Shown in pieces: positions 25,701 to 33,245 of a DNA stretch of 64,000 bases (positions within the stretch are counted from its first letter, which is position 1; each line of letters begins with the position of its first letter). This DNA comes from NORP240 sp046047495 (GTDB lineage Bacteria; Pseudomonadota; Gammaproteobacteria; Pseudomonadales; Pseudohongiellaceae), in the NCBI GenBank assembly GCA_046047495.1, contig JBJOHV010000046.1, positions 83,996 through 147,995 of the forward strand. Reading direction: 5' to 3'. Below the pieces are notes generated by a model that was not told where the DNA came from, searched no databases, and saw only the letters and a list, made by a program, of their open reading frames with translations. The translations under genes were made by a program, and so were the position numbers.

Positions 25701-27416
25701 ATGCACAAGACAGCAACCCCCCAACTCTCCCTGGTCACCCTCGCCCTGTGCCTCGTGTGTGCCGGTGCAACCGCACAGGCTCCGCTCAGCAATTACAGCG
25801 CGGTGACCGACGCCCGCCTGATCGATCCCGAAGACCGCAACTGGCTGTCCTACCGGGGCACCCTGGACGGCTGGGGGTTCAGCCCACTGAACCAGATCAC
25901 GGCAGACAACGTCGAAGAGCTGCAACCGGTGTGGACGTTTTCCACCGGTGTCACCGGCGGACATGAGTCGCCGCCCATCGTCAATGACGGCGTCATGTTC
26001 ATCACCGCCCCCAATAACGACGTGTATGCACTGGACGCCGCCAGCGGTGACCTGTTGTGGCGTTACCAGCACGATCTGCCCGACAGCCTGATCGCCTTCC
26101 ATCGCACCAATCGGGGTGTGGCCCTGTACGGTGACAAGGTTTACACCGCCACACTGGATGCCCGGGTGATCGCGCTGGATGCACGCACCGGCGAGAAGGT
26201 GTGGGACACAACGGTGCAGGACAACACCTTCGGCTACTACATCACCCTGGCGCCCCTGGCCATCGAGGGCAAAATCATGGTGGGCACCTCGGGAGGGGAA
26301 CTGGGCATACGCGGCTTTGTCGTGGCTCTGGATAGTGAGAGCGGTGATGAGCTGTGGCGCACCTATACGGTCCCCGCCCCGGGTCAACCAGGTAATGACA
26401 CCTGGCCCGGTGAGACATGGCGCACCGGCGGTGCCGCCGTGTGGGTGCCGGGTCACTACGATCCGGAATTGGGCCTGGCATATTTCGGCACCGGCAATCC
26501 CGGGCCGTGGATCGGCGATCAGCGGCCCGGCGACAACCTCTACACCAATTCGGTGATTGCCCTGGATGTGGACAACGGCGCCCTGCGTGCCCATCACCAG
26601 TACCACTGGAACGGCTCCTGGGACTGGGATGAAGTGGCCACTCCCATCCTGATGCCGGTGGAGCGGGCGGGCCGCACCATCAATGCCCTGGTGCATGCCG
26701 GCCGCAACGGCTACCTGTGGACCCTGGAGCGCAGCGCCGACCGCATCGGCTTCGTGGATGCCGTACCTTACGTGTACCAGAATGCCTTCACCAGCATCGA
26801 TCCGGAAACCGGACGCCCGACCTACGATCCGGCCCATACCCCCAGCACCGGTGCCGCCACGGATTTCTGTCCGTCCCTGTGGGGCGGCAAGGACTGGCCC
26901 CCCACCGCCTACAACCCCCAGACCGGCCTGGTCTACATTCCCGCCAATGACAATCACTGCGGCCTGATCGAGGGAAGGGAAGTCACCTACATGCCCGGCA
27001 GTTCCTTCACCGGCGCGCGCACGGAAATGACCCTGCGGGACGGCGCGCAAACCATCGGTGAGATCCAGGCCTGGAACATGAACACCGGCGAGCAGGTGTG
27101 GACCCGCACCTTCGAGGATCACAACTGGGGCGGCATCCTCACCACCGGCGGCAATCTCATTTTCAGCGGCGGCACCACGGACCGCTTCTTCCGCGCCCAC
27201 GATGCCCGCACCGGCGAAGAGCTGTGGCGCTTCCGCACCAACTCCGGAATCATCGGCGTGCCCTCAAGCTTTTCAGTTGACGGCAAGCAGTATGTGGCCG
27301 TGCAATCCGGCTGGGGTGTGGATGCGGCCGGCATGACCGGCCGCCTCGATCTGATCCGCGGAACCAGAACCTTTGTTCCACAGGGCGGGGTGGTGTGGGT
27401 GTTTGCCCTGCCATGA
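25701..27416 (+). CDS. PQQ-dependent alcohol dehydrogenase-like protein
   Basis: The 571-residue protein starts MHKTATPQLSL with a signal peptide ending ATAQA. It has the DRNWLSYRGTLDGWGFSPL opening of quinoprotein ethanol dehydrogenases. GDQRPGDNLYTNSVIALD probably holds the catalytic Asp region, followed by NGSWDWDEVATPIL and GRNGYLWTLER. No heme domain follows, so it is a type I-like enzyme needing a separate cytochrome. Cytochrome P460 and other heme proteins lie just downstream on the other strand. Its TGA lies at the edge of repeat copy 4. The usual adjacent Cys-Cys pair of ethanol dehydrogenases is not evident. Confidence 0.9.
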   Translation: MHKTATPQLSLVTLALCLVCAGATAQAPLSNYSAVTDARLIDPEDRNWLSYRGTLDGWGFSPLNQITADNVEELQPVWTFSTGVTGGHESPPIVNDGVMFITAPNNDVYALDAASGDLLWRYQHDLPDSLIAFHRTNRGVALYGDKVYTATLDARVIALDARTGEKVWDTTVQDNTFGYYITLAPLAIEGKIMVGTSGGELGIRGFVVALDSESGDELWRTYTVPAPGQPGNDTWPGETWRTGGAAVWVPGHYDPELGLAYFGTGNPGPWIGDQRPGDNLYTNSVIALDVDNGALRAHHQYHWNGSWDWDEVATPILMPVERAGRTINALVHAGRNGYLWTLERSADRIGFVDAVPYVYQNAFTSIDPETGRPTYDPAHTPSTGAATDFCPSLWGGKDWPPTAYNPQTGLVYIPANDNHCGLIEGREVTYMPGSSFTGARTEMTLRDGAQTIGEIQAWNMNTGEQVWTRTFEDHNWGGILTTGGNLIFSGGTTDRFFRAHDARTGEELWRFRTNSGIIGVPSSFSVDGKQYVAVQSGWGVDAAGMTGRLDLIRGTRTFVPQGGVVWVFALP

Positions 27417-27466
27417 TTTAAGGGGTCGGAGGGATTAAAAAGTAATCCCTCCGACCCCTTAAATCA
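27414..27466. repeat. Perfect palindromic repeat, family A copy 4
   Basis: A perfect 24-bp inverted repeat, 27414-27437 and 27443-27466, around the 5-nt loop AAAAG. The core is AAGGGGTCGGAGGGATTA, with T replacing A at one position compensated on the other arm. The two ends are the TGA codons of the converging PQQ and cytochrome P460 genes. It could act as a bidirectional terminator. Confidence 0.97.
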
Positions 27467-27967
27467 GTCGCGCAGGCGGCTGAAGGTGAAGTCCTGGACC
27501 GCCTGGGGCTGATGGCAGGCAAAACAGGCGCTGGCTGCGGAATCCCCCACGACCCGGTTGCCAGGATCACCACCGCCGAATCCCTCGAAGCCCCAGCCAC
27601 CCGTGTCGGCAAAACGGCGTGAATCCTTGTGCATGACTCCCAGCACCTTGCGCTGACCTTCGGTGATGGCGTTGCCGTCCTGCAGGGACTCCAGCAGGTC
27701 GAATACGATGACCGAGCCGTCGGGGAAGCGCTCGCTGCGATAGCCGGACAGGGCCCTTTCATTGGCATAGATATGGTGAATGCCGCCGAAGGCGCCGAAC
27801 AGTGGATGCCCAGCTTCGATGACCATGCTTTTGACGTGATGCCAGCCGCGATAGTCCTCGGGATAGGGCACGGCGGACTCGGCAGCCCGCGAGCTACCGA
27901 GGACGAATACTCCCGTGGCGACTGTGAGCGAGAGGGTGACGAGGATGGACAGACTCTTGGCTTTCAT
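27464..27967 (-). CDS. Cytochrome P460 family protein
   Basis: The 167-residue protein has a signal peptide (ending SRAAES), the P460 body YPEDYRGWHHVKSMVI, and a C-terminal heme motif CFACH (Cys148-His152). P460 proteins oxidise hydroxylamine or bind NO; family members in heterotrophs have less clear roles. The Lys of WHHVKSM may correspond to the region of the crosslinking lysine, but this is only by position. The start at 27967 gives a normal signal peptide. It is divergent from the HxlR regulator, and its stop is in repeat copy 4. Confidence 0.9.
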   Translation of the reverse strand: MKAKSLSILVTLSLTVATGVFVLGSSRAAESAVPYPEDYRGWHHVKSMVIEAGHPLFGAFGGIHHIYANERALSGYRSERFPDGSVIVFDLLESLQDGNAITEGQRKVLGVMHKDSRRFADTGGWGFEGFGGGDPGNRVVGDSAASACFACHQPQAVQDFTFSRLRD

Positions 27968-28088
27968 GGGGCTTTCTCCTGATTCAAGATGGCTTGCAAT
28001 GTGAAGCGAGCCCGTCCAGCATAGCCATGGCAGCCCGCATTGAAAGCGGGCACCGCCCGGTAGGGTAGGCACTTTTTGGTGTAATTTG

Positions 28089-28421
28089 ATGGAAGATAAC
28101 AAGAATAAAAAATCCACCCGGGGACCGAGCCAGTACCGCAAACTGGAAGATGTGGTGGGCTGCAAGTGGTCGGTGTCGGTGCTGCTGGCCGTGGAGCAGG
28201 GCATCAACCGCCCCGGCGCCATCGAACGCCATATTGTGGGATTGTCCACCAAGGTGCTGTCAGAGCGCCTGCGCAAGCTGACTGCCTATGGCCTGGTGAG
28301 CAAGCACAGTTTTTCCGAGGTGCCACCACGCACGGAATACACCCTGACTGAGGCCGGACGTAAACTGGTGACCATCATCAAGCAGATTCAAAACCTGGAT
28401 TCGACCCTCAGCTCATCCTGA
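28089..28421 (+). CDS. HxlR-family transcriptional regulator
   Basis: The 110-residue protein has an HxlR winged helix: YRKLEDVVGCKWSVSVL, then LSTKVLSERLRKL (recognition helix), LVSKHSFSEVPPRTEYTLTEAGRKL (wing). The Cys25 before KW is conserved in redox-sensing HxlR regulators such as HypR and YodB. The start at 28089 is ATG; an adjacent TTG at 28086 is less likely. It is divergent from the P460 gene across 121 bp and 22 bp before a cupin gene, so either could be its target. Confidence 0.9.
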   Translation: MEDNKNKKSTRGPSQYRKLEDVVGCKWSVSVLLAVEQGINRPGAIERHIVGLSTKVLSERLRKLTAYGLVSKHSFSEVPPRTEYTLTEAGRKLVTIIKQIQNLDSTLSSS

Positions 28422-28443
28422 TAACCATAAAAAAGGAACTCCC

Positions 28444-28914
28444 ATGCGTAAACCTGTGATCATTGCCACCCTGTCCCTGTTGAGCATAAATCTGCTGGGT
28501 CTATTGACCGTTGCGAACCTGTCCAGCAATGCCCAAACCCCCATGCCGCCCGCCACCCTGGTAACCGCGGAGGTTTTCGCCGCCGGCATCGCCAGTTCGG
28601 CAGGGGATCGGCCCGGTATGGCGGTGGGGCGCTTCGTCACCACCGATGACTACCGCATCAACCTGATCCAGCGCACGGCGCCGGCCGGTGCCATCATTCA
28701 CGATGTGGGCATGGAGCTGCATTACATCACCGACGGGGCCGGAACACTGGTGACCGGCGGCGTGATCGTGCGCAGAGGTGACGGCCCCGCCAGCATCGAA
28801 GGTGGTGAGGCGATTCAGGTCAGGGCGGGGGATGCGGTGCTGATCCCGGTCAACACGCCGCATCAGTACACGGCGGTGCAGGGTTCGGTCACCTATCTGG
28901 AAGTGCGGTTCTGA
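28444..28914 (+). CDS. Exported cupin-domain protein
   Basis: The 156-residue protein has a signal peptide (core IIATLSLLSINLLGLL, ending SNAQT) and a single cupin barrel. Motif 1 includes HDVGMELHYI, with the His and Glu metal ligands, and motif 2 includes VLIPVNTPHQYTA with a His. A metal site is plausible. The function is unknown; exported cupins often bind small organic compounds. It follows the HxlR regulator by 22 bp with AAAAAGGAAC as ribosome site. Confidence 0.82.
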   Translation: MRKPVIIATLSLLSINLLGLLTVANLSSNAQTPMPPATLVTAEVFAAGIASSAGDRPGMAVGRFVTTDDYRINLIQRTAPAGAIIHDVGMELHYITDGAGTLVTGGVIVRRGDGPASIEGGEAIQVRAGDAVLIPVNTPHQYTAVQGSVTYLEVRF

Positions 28915-28960
28915 GTCTTACCGGCAGGTCGTGATCGGGGTGTGATGGTTTCGCTCCGGC

Positions 28961-29545
28961 TCAGGCGCCGGCGCGACCCAGGGCTTCCATCGTCTGCAGC
29001 CATTTTTCCCGGGTGGCGGGCTTCACACCTTCCACCAGGCCGAACAGGGATTCCCGCACCGGTTTGATGCCGACGAACTTGAGGATATTGCGTTCCAGAC
29101 TCTTGAGGCTGTGGGCGCCATAGAACCAGCGATAGATGAATGCGGGCATGCCCATGGTCACCACGATCCGGGCGCTGCGGCCGTGAAGCCTGGCTTTCCA
29201 GCCTTTGCCCCCGTCGAGGTATTCAAAGGCAAAGCCCGGGCGCGCCACCTGTTCCAGAAACGCTTTCAGCAGGGCCGGCATGGTTCCCAGCCACAGGGGA
29301 TAGACGATCACCAGGTGGTCGGCCCATTCGATGGCATCCTGCCCCGTCTTGATATCCTTCGCGGGTTCATCCTTCCACTCGGCCTGGCTACGCATCACCG
29401 GAAAATCCAGGTCGCCCACTTTGATGACCCGCACTTCCTTGCCGGCGGCAAGGGCGCCTTTTTGATAGGCGTCGGCCAGGGCGTGACACAGGTGCGGTGT
29501 CTGCGTATCGGGATGGCCCAGGATAACGGCGATGCGGCTGGCCAC
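28961..29545 (-). CDS. NAD(P)H-dependent oxidoreductase, flavodoxin-like (NQO1/MdaB type)
   Basis: The 194-residue protein has the flavodoxin-like quinone oxidoreductase fold: AVILGHPDTQTPH near the N-terminus, DHLVIVYPLWLGTMPALLKAF with the PLxW-type FMN region, and TMGMPAFIYRWFYGAH. Such enzymes reduce quinones by two electrons. The start is uncertain: GTG at 29545 is the natural start, and TTG at 29551 would overlap the preceding TGA. It is co-directional with the DUF3365 gene, ending in its vicinity. Confidence 0.85.
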   Translation of the reverse strand: MASRIAVILGHPDTQTPHLCHALADAYQKGALAAGKEVRVIKVGDLDFPVMRSQAEWKDEPAKDIKTGQDAIEWADHLVIVYPLWLGTMPALLKAFLEQVARPGFAFEYLDGGKGWKARLHGRSARIVVTMGMPAFIYRWFYGAHSLKSLERNILKFVGIKPVRESLFGLVEGVKPATREKWLQTMEALGRAGA

Positions 29546-29547
29546 CG

Positions 29548-30129
29548 TCAATCCAGCGCACGGCGCAGGCTGATGGCGCCGCGGATCTGTCCCTGCTGAT
29601 AACCGGTGGCGCTGTCGCCGGGATAGAGGCGTGCCAGGGCGGAGCTCACCTCCGGTGCCAGGTTGTCGCCGTGACAGGTCAGGCACAGTGGCATGGCCGG
29701 CTGGGCCTGCATGAAACGGTACTCACCGCTTCGCACTTCACCATGACTGAGGGTGGCACCGGCTTCACCGGCGGTCTGGCGACTGTCGAAGGACCTGAGG
29801 ATCTGCCGCTCGAAAGCATCCGGTGTGGCATTGGCGGTATTGCGGGTTTTCAGGCTGACCCGGCGCACCGACCAGCCGCTTTGTTCACTCAGGGATTGGG
29901 CGATAAGGGGCGCCTGCACGGCACACACCTCGATGGCATTCACCGGGCCGCCGTTTTGCAGGGCTTGCTGCAGGGTGGGTAACAGGGTGCCGACGAAGCG
30001 TTGGGTGATGTACCGGGCCTCGGTCTCCAGCGCGGCCGTGTCCACGGCCGGGTCCGGACCCGTGCTGCAGCCGGCCAGCAGGATGGCCAGGGCCAGAGGA
30101 CCGGCGAGTCGGGACGGGAGCAGTGTCAT
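29548..30129 (-). CDS. DUF3365 (Tll0287-like) c-type heme lipoprotein
   Basis: The 193-residue protein has a lipobox LLAGC (Cys21) and one heme motif CLTCH in the C-terminal third, followed by GDNLAPEVSSAL. The mid part (NAIEVCAVQAPLIAQ and RRVSLKTRNTANATPDAFE) is typical of the DUF3365 sensor-like heme domain. It is probably a periplasmic electron carrier or heme sensor tethered to a membrane. It lies 4 bp after ppnP and just before the flavodoxin-like oxidoreductase, so the three genes likely form one transcript. Confidence 0.87.
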   Translation of the reverse strand: MTLLPSRLAGPLALAILLAGCSTGPDPAVDTAALETEARYITQRFVGTLLPTLQQALQNGGPVNAIEVCAVQAPLIAQSLSEQSGWSVRRVSLKTRNTANATPDAFERQILRSFDSRQTAGEAGATLSHGEVRSGEYRFMQAQPAMPLCLTCHGDNLAPEVSSALARLYPGDSATGYQQGQIRGAISLRRALD

Positions 30130-30133
30130 AAGG

Positions 30134-30448
30134 TCAATCCAGGTAGGAACAGCAGTAGTCGGTCACCACGTTCACCTTGATGTCGAAGGCGGCGTTGGCC
30201 GGCACCTCAAAGCTGTCCCCGTCGGTGATGGTCTGCCACACGGTTTCGCCGGGCAGCAGCACTTCCACCTCACCGGCCTGGATCTCCATCAGCTCCCGCT
30301 TGGAGGTATCGAAGCGGTATTCCCCCGGCATCATGATGCCCAGGGTCTTCTTCTCCCCGTTGGGAAAGATTAGGGTGCGGCTGGACACCTGCCCGTCGAA
30401 ATAAAGGTTGGCAAAGCGCATGACGGTGACGTTTTCGAAATTGTTCAT
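30134..30448 (-). CDS. ppnP: Pyrimidine/purine nucleoside phosphorylase
   Basis: The 104-residue protein is a single cupin barrel with the PpnP (formerly DUF1255) signature: NVTVMRFANLYFDGQVSSR, TLGIMMPGEYRF and IQAGEVEVLLPG. The family splits several nucleosides with phosphate. The start MNNFENVTV at 30448 gives normal family length; a longer frame to 30478 has no support. It is divergent from modA across a 167-bp region. Confidence 0.92.
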   Translation of the reverse strand: MNNFENVTVMRFANLYFDGQVSSRTLIFPNGEKKTLGIMMPGEYRFDTSKRELMEIQAGEVEVLLPGETVWQTITDGDSFEVPANAAFDIKVNVVTDYCCSYLD

Positions 30449-30566
30449 GGGAGCCTGCTCGCTGAAAGGTGGTAACAAAAAACTGCAGGAATTTTAACGG
30501 AAAATTCCCCGCCACGGGGGTTTTTCCGTGGGGTCGGTCGAGGGGTGGGTGTCGGTTGACATGTTT

Positions 30567-30590
30567 CGCTATGTCCTGAAGTATATAGCG
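30567..30590. promoter_or_regulatory. ModE-like operator upstream of modA
   Basis: CGCTATGT (30567-30574), 8 bp, then ATATAGCG (30583-30590) is an inverted repeat with one mismatch and matches the ModE half-site CGCTATAT. A TTGACA (30556-30561) lies just upstream, so a bound regulator would cover the promoter. It is 26 bp before the modA GTG. Confidence 0.65.
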
Positions 30591-30615
30591 CATTCATCGA
30601 CGTGAAAGGTGTGCT

Positions 30616-31386
30616 GTGAAACCCGATTGGAAATCCCTGTGCCTGGCCCTGTTGATCCTTGGCATGGGCGGTCCCTCCGCAGCGCGGGCCGATACCCTGC
30701 TGGTGGCGGTGGCCTCCAATTTCACCACCACCCTGGAAGACATCGCTGCGCGATTCGAGGCTCAAACCGGTCATGACGTCCGCATCACCGCCGCCTCCAC
30801 CGGGGTGCACTATGCCCAGATCGTCAACGGCGCGCCGTTCGATATCGTCCTGTCCGCCGATGCCGAACGACCGCGCCTGCTGGAAGAAGGGGATTACGGC
30901 ATCGAGGGAACCCGCTTCACCTATGCCAGTGGCCGGCTGGTGCTGTGGAGTACTGATCCGGCCCTGGTGGACGGGGAAGGAACGGTGCTGGAGTCGGGGC
31001 AGTTTCAACGCCTGGCCGTGGCCAATCCCGACACCGCCCCCTACGGACTGGCCGCCCAACAGGTACTGGAAGCCCTGGGTCTGCTGCCGGCCGTGGCCTC
31101 GCGCCTGGTGACCGGCACCAACATCACTCAGACTCACCAGTTCGTGGCATCCGGCGCCGCCAGTCTGGGCCTGGTGGCCCTGGCCCAGGTGGCAGCCCCG
31201 GGTGTGGAGGTGCGCGGCAGTTACTGGATCGTTCCGGAGACCTTGTACCAGCCCATCGAACAACAGGCGCTATTGTTGAAAGACACGGAGGCGGGACGGG
31301 CATTCATGACTTTTCTGGCCTCTGCGGAAATCCGCCAGCTGATTCGCAGCTATGGCTATGGAGTGCCGGAGGCCGGCTCCCCCTGA
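30616..31386 (+). CDS. modA: Molybdate-binding periplasmic protein
   Basis: The 256-residue protein has a signal peptide (ending AARADT) and the ModA pattern VAVASNFTTTLEDIAARFE, DIVLSADAERPRLLEEG, NPDTAPYGLAAQQVLEALG and TGTNITQTHQFVASGAASLGLVAL. It delivers molybdate (or tungstate) to an ABC importer. The start is GTG at 30616 with AAAGG upstream. The usual modB and modC partners are not adjacent: the next gene is on the other strand. Regulation by ModE is suggested by the upstream operator. Confidence 0.92.
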   Translation: MKPDWKSLCLALLILGMGGPSAARADTLLVAVASNFTTTLEDIAARFEAQTGHDVRITAASTGVHYAQIVNGAPFDIVLSADAERPRLLEEGDYGIEGTRFTYASGRLVLWSTDPALVDGEGTVLESGQFQRLAVANPDTAPYGLAAQQVLEALGLLPAVASRLVTGTNITQTHQFVASGAASLGLVALAQVAAPGVEVRGSYWIVPETLYQPIEQQALLLKDTEAGRAFMTFLASAEIRQLIRSYGYGVPEAGSP

Positions 31387-31395
31387 GGCGGCTGA

Positions 31396-32454
31396 TCAGG
31401 CCCGGTCGGATGCCTGGATGCTGGCCTCGTCCGGGATGCGGGAGCCGCGCTTCAGACGATTTTCCCAACGCTTGCGGGCGAAGCGGCGCATGTTGGGGAT
31501 GTCGTCGGTCTCATCGATGATGGGCATGCCCAGGATGGTTTCCAGTATGTCTTCCAGGGTCACCAGTCCCAGCCAGGTGCCGTACTGGTCATAGACCAGG
31601 CCCATGTGCTGATGCTCGGCCAGCAGGGTGCTGAAGGCCGCCTCGGCCGACGTCTCGTCGGTGAATATCTGCGCCGGGCGCATCCACTGGGACACCTTGC
31701 TGTCCGGCGGCGCCCCCAGCAGGTCGGTCTGAAAGGCAATGCCATGGGGATGCTCGTCCTTGCCCAGCACCGGGTAGCGGGAAAACACCTCTTCTTCCAG
31801 CTTGGGGATCACCGCCCCCACGGTGTCGTTCACATCCAGGTATTCGCACACGGTGCGGGGAGTCATGATGTCCCGCAGCTTCACTTCATGGAGGTCGAGT
31901 ATGTTGGAGATCACCCGTTGCTCGTCCTCGTCCAGTTCAGCGGTTTCCCGCCCCAGATTGGTCAGGGACTTGATCTCGCTGCGCAGGTCGGTGGTGGGCG
32001 CGGAATAGCCCATCCAGCGGGTGATCAGGTCCGACGCCTTGATGGCCGGCTTCATCACCGCCGTCATGATATTGAGCACGAACGGCAGGTAAGGCGCGAT
32101 GGGCTGCCAGTGCATGGCGCCCAGGGTCTTGGGAATGATTTCCGACAGTACCAGAATCAACAGGGTCATCACCGCGGAGGCCAGGGCCAGATAGCCATCG
32201 CCGAACACCACGCCGACCTGGGCGCCCACGCCGGCCGCGCCGAAGGTGTGAGCAATGGTGTTGAGGGTGAGAATGCCGGCCAGAGGCTGATCGATGCGGT
32301 CCTTGAGGGCTTTCAGCTGGCCGTGCAGCCGCGGTCGTGTCTCACGCTGCTGGACGATGTAGCTGGGGGTGATCGATAACAATACGGCTTCCAGGATGGA
32401 ACACAGAAACGAGATGGAAATCGACAATATGACAAAAGCCAGTAACAGGCCCAT
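31396..32454 (-). CDS. CNNM/CBS-domain membrane protein (CorC/HlyC family)
   Basis: The 352-residue protein has a four-helix CNNM (DUF21) membrane domain in residues 1-145, including LVLSEIIPKTLGAMHW. This is followed by LRDIMTPRTVCEYLDVNDTV and a CBS pair ending LGLVTLEDILETILG. Members transport or regulate Mg2+ or Co2+. The usual C-terminal CorC domain is missing; the protein ends in a basic tail, so it is the short form. The gene converges with modA at 9 bp. Confidence 0.9.
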   Translation of the reverse strand: MGLLLAFVILSISISFLCSILEAVLLSITPSYIVQQRETRPRLHGQLKALKDRIDQPLAGILTLNTIAHTFGAAGVGAQVGVVFGDGYLALASAVMTLLILVLSEIIPKTLGAMHWQPIAPYLPFVLNIMTAVMKPAIKASDLITRWMGYSAPTTDLRSEIKSLTNLGRETAELDEDEQRVISNILDLHEVKLRDIMTPRTVCEYLDVNDTVGAVIPKLEEEVFSRYPVLGKDEHPHGIAFQTDLLGAPPDSKVSQWMRPAQIFTDETSAEAAFSTLLAEHQHMGLVYDQYGTWLGLVTLEDILETILGMPIIDETDDIPNMRRFARKRWENRLKRGSRIPDEASIQASDRA

Positions 32455-32804
32455 CGGGGTGAGTTATTCGCCTCCAGGAAAAATGACAGGCAGCGATTGT
32501 AACCCGAGCATGGCGAACGTCGACAAGGGTTACGACCCGGAGGGAGACACGCCTGGCGACACTCAACCGGCACTTCCAACTCTTACAGGACCCGAAAACG
32601 GCTTGCCAAATCAGGCACAGTCATGCCACAAATGACCAAAACTCCGGCATGCGCACTGAGCCGAAATTTGCGTATTGCTCCAATCGCTTACTTAATATAG
32701 TTAAATAACAACAGGTTATATAGTTTTTAAACATTGTGGCACGGCTTATGCAATTACTTTGGCAGAGCAAAGTTTTGCCATTATCAAAGCTCGAGGAGAC
32801 CGAC
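32455..32804. other. 350-bp AT-rich intergenic region with promoter elements
   Basis: No supported gene lies here. The left half is ordinary. The right half (about 32660-32760) is AT-rich with repeated TTAA/TATA runs and holds the sigma-54-like promoter at 32737-32752. The ribosome site GAGGAG begins near 32793. Confidence 0.7.
32737..32752 (+). promoter_or_regulatory. Sigma-54-like (RpoN) promoter
   Basis: TGGCACGGCTTATGCA matches the consensus TGGCACG-N4-TTGCW at 11 of 12 fixed positions, with GG and GC at the correct 10-bp separation. It sits 53 bp upstream of a small gene. An AT-rich tract before it could hold an IHF or enhancer site. Confidence 0.6.
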
Positions 32805-32897
32805 ATGACCCATTTGAAAAGCATGATCCTATTAATGACCGTTCCCATGGTGACTGCCCTGGCCTGCTGGGGTATCTGGATGTTGATGGTGGGCTGA
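32805..32897 (+). CDS. Predicted 30-residue membrane peptide
   Basis: The frame runs from an ATG to TGA and encodes 30 residues: a short polar start (MTHLKS), then a hydrophobic stretch with Met and Trp (MILLMTVPMVTALACWG and onward), ending MVG. A good ribosome site (GGAG) lies about 7 bp upstream, and the sigma-54-like promoter precedes it. No homology is recognised. A single membrane helix is likely. Short-gene calls are inherently uncertain. Confidence 0.55.
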   Translation: MTHLKSMILLMTVPMVTALACWGIWMLMVG

Positions 32898-32902
32898 GGC
32901 CG

Positions 32903-32926
32903 GTGTTGTCTTGACCCTGGTCAACA
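32903..32926. other. Imperfect inverted repeat (possible operator or hairpin)
   Basis: TTGACC-CT-GGTCAA (32911-32924) is a perfect 6-bp inverted repeat, flanked by partly matching GTGTTG and CAC. It lies between the two small genes. It may be an operator or an attenuator; nothing else supports either. Confidence 0.35.
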
Positions 32927-33013
32927 CAAAGAAGCCTCGGGGCGGTAAGGTATCAGCCCGACAGTGTTGATTGCGGGAGCAAGCCCTTAACCCCAACCCA
33001 AGGAGTGCATGAC

Positions 33014-33154
33014 ATGTCCCGACAAACCGGAGACCGCTACCGTTGCGATAAATGTGGCGCGCAGCTGGTGTACGAGAAACCCTGCCCTTGCGGCGACAAG
33101 ATGGCCCACGTGGAGATTTGCTGCGGCCAGCAGATGACAAAGGTCGACAAGTAA
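33014..33154 (+). CDS. Desulforedoxin-like small Cys-rich protein
   Basis: The 46-residue protein carries YRCDKCGAQLVY, then PCPCG, then EICCGQQM. The CxxC...CC-GxxM arrangement is that of the desulforedoxin/desulfoferrodoxin N-terminal domain, which binds one Fe (or Zn) by four Cys. Two further Cys (CPC) are extra. The start at 33014 is preceded by AGGAG 8 bp upstream. A redox or metal-binding role is likely. It lies just upstream of the Fur-box TonB receptor on the same strand. Confidence 0.78.
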   Translation: MSRQTGDRYRCDKCGAQLVYEKPCPCGDKMAHVEICCGQQMTKVDK

Positions 33155-33183
33155 TCACTGATCCAGGCTCTGGCGGGCGCGGG

Positions 33184-33200
33184 TGCGACACTGTGTCGCA
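33184..33200. other. 17-bp perfect palindrome
   Basis: TGCGACAC-T-GTGTCGCA (33184-33200) lies 30 bp past the desulforedoxin-like stop and 31 bp before the Fur-box-like site. It could be an operator for a dimeric regulator, or the base of a weak terminator hairpin. Confidence 0.5.
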
Positions 33201-33230
33201 TTGTGGGAATTTGCAGGCTGTCTACACTGC

Positions 33231-33245
33231 TGAGAATTATTCTCA
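33231..33245. promoter_or_regulatory. Fur-box-like 7-1-7 palindrome
   Basis: TGAGAATTATTCTCA is a perfect 7-1-7 palindrome differing from the Fur core TGATAATNATTATCA by one base per half. It ends 18 bp before the TonB-receptor start, over the expected promoter or ribosome-site region. Iron-dependent repression is likely. Confidence 0.65.

Noticed and set aside
25677..27200. Reverse-strand open frame opposite the second PQQ enzyme
   Set aside because: Antisense shadow; composition and lack of motifs do not support a gene.
30480..30545. Possible riboswitch or Moco-type RNA before modA
   Set aside because: Only a short CCACGG/CCGTGG hairpin is seen; it lacks the length and conserved elements of a molybdenum-cofactor riboswitch.
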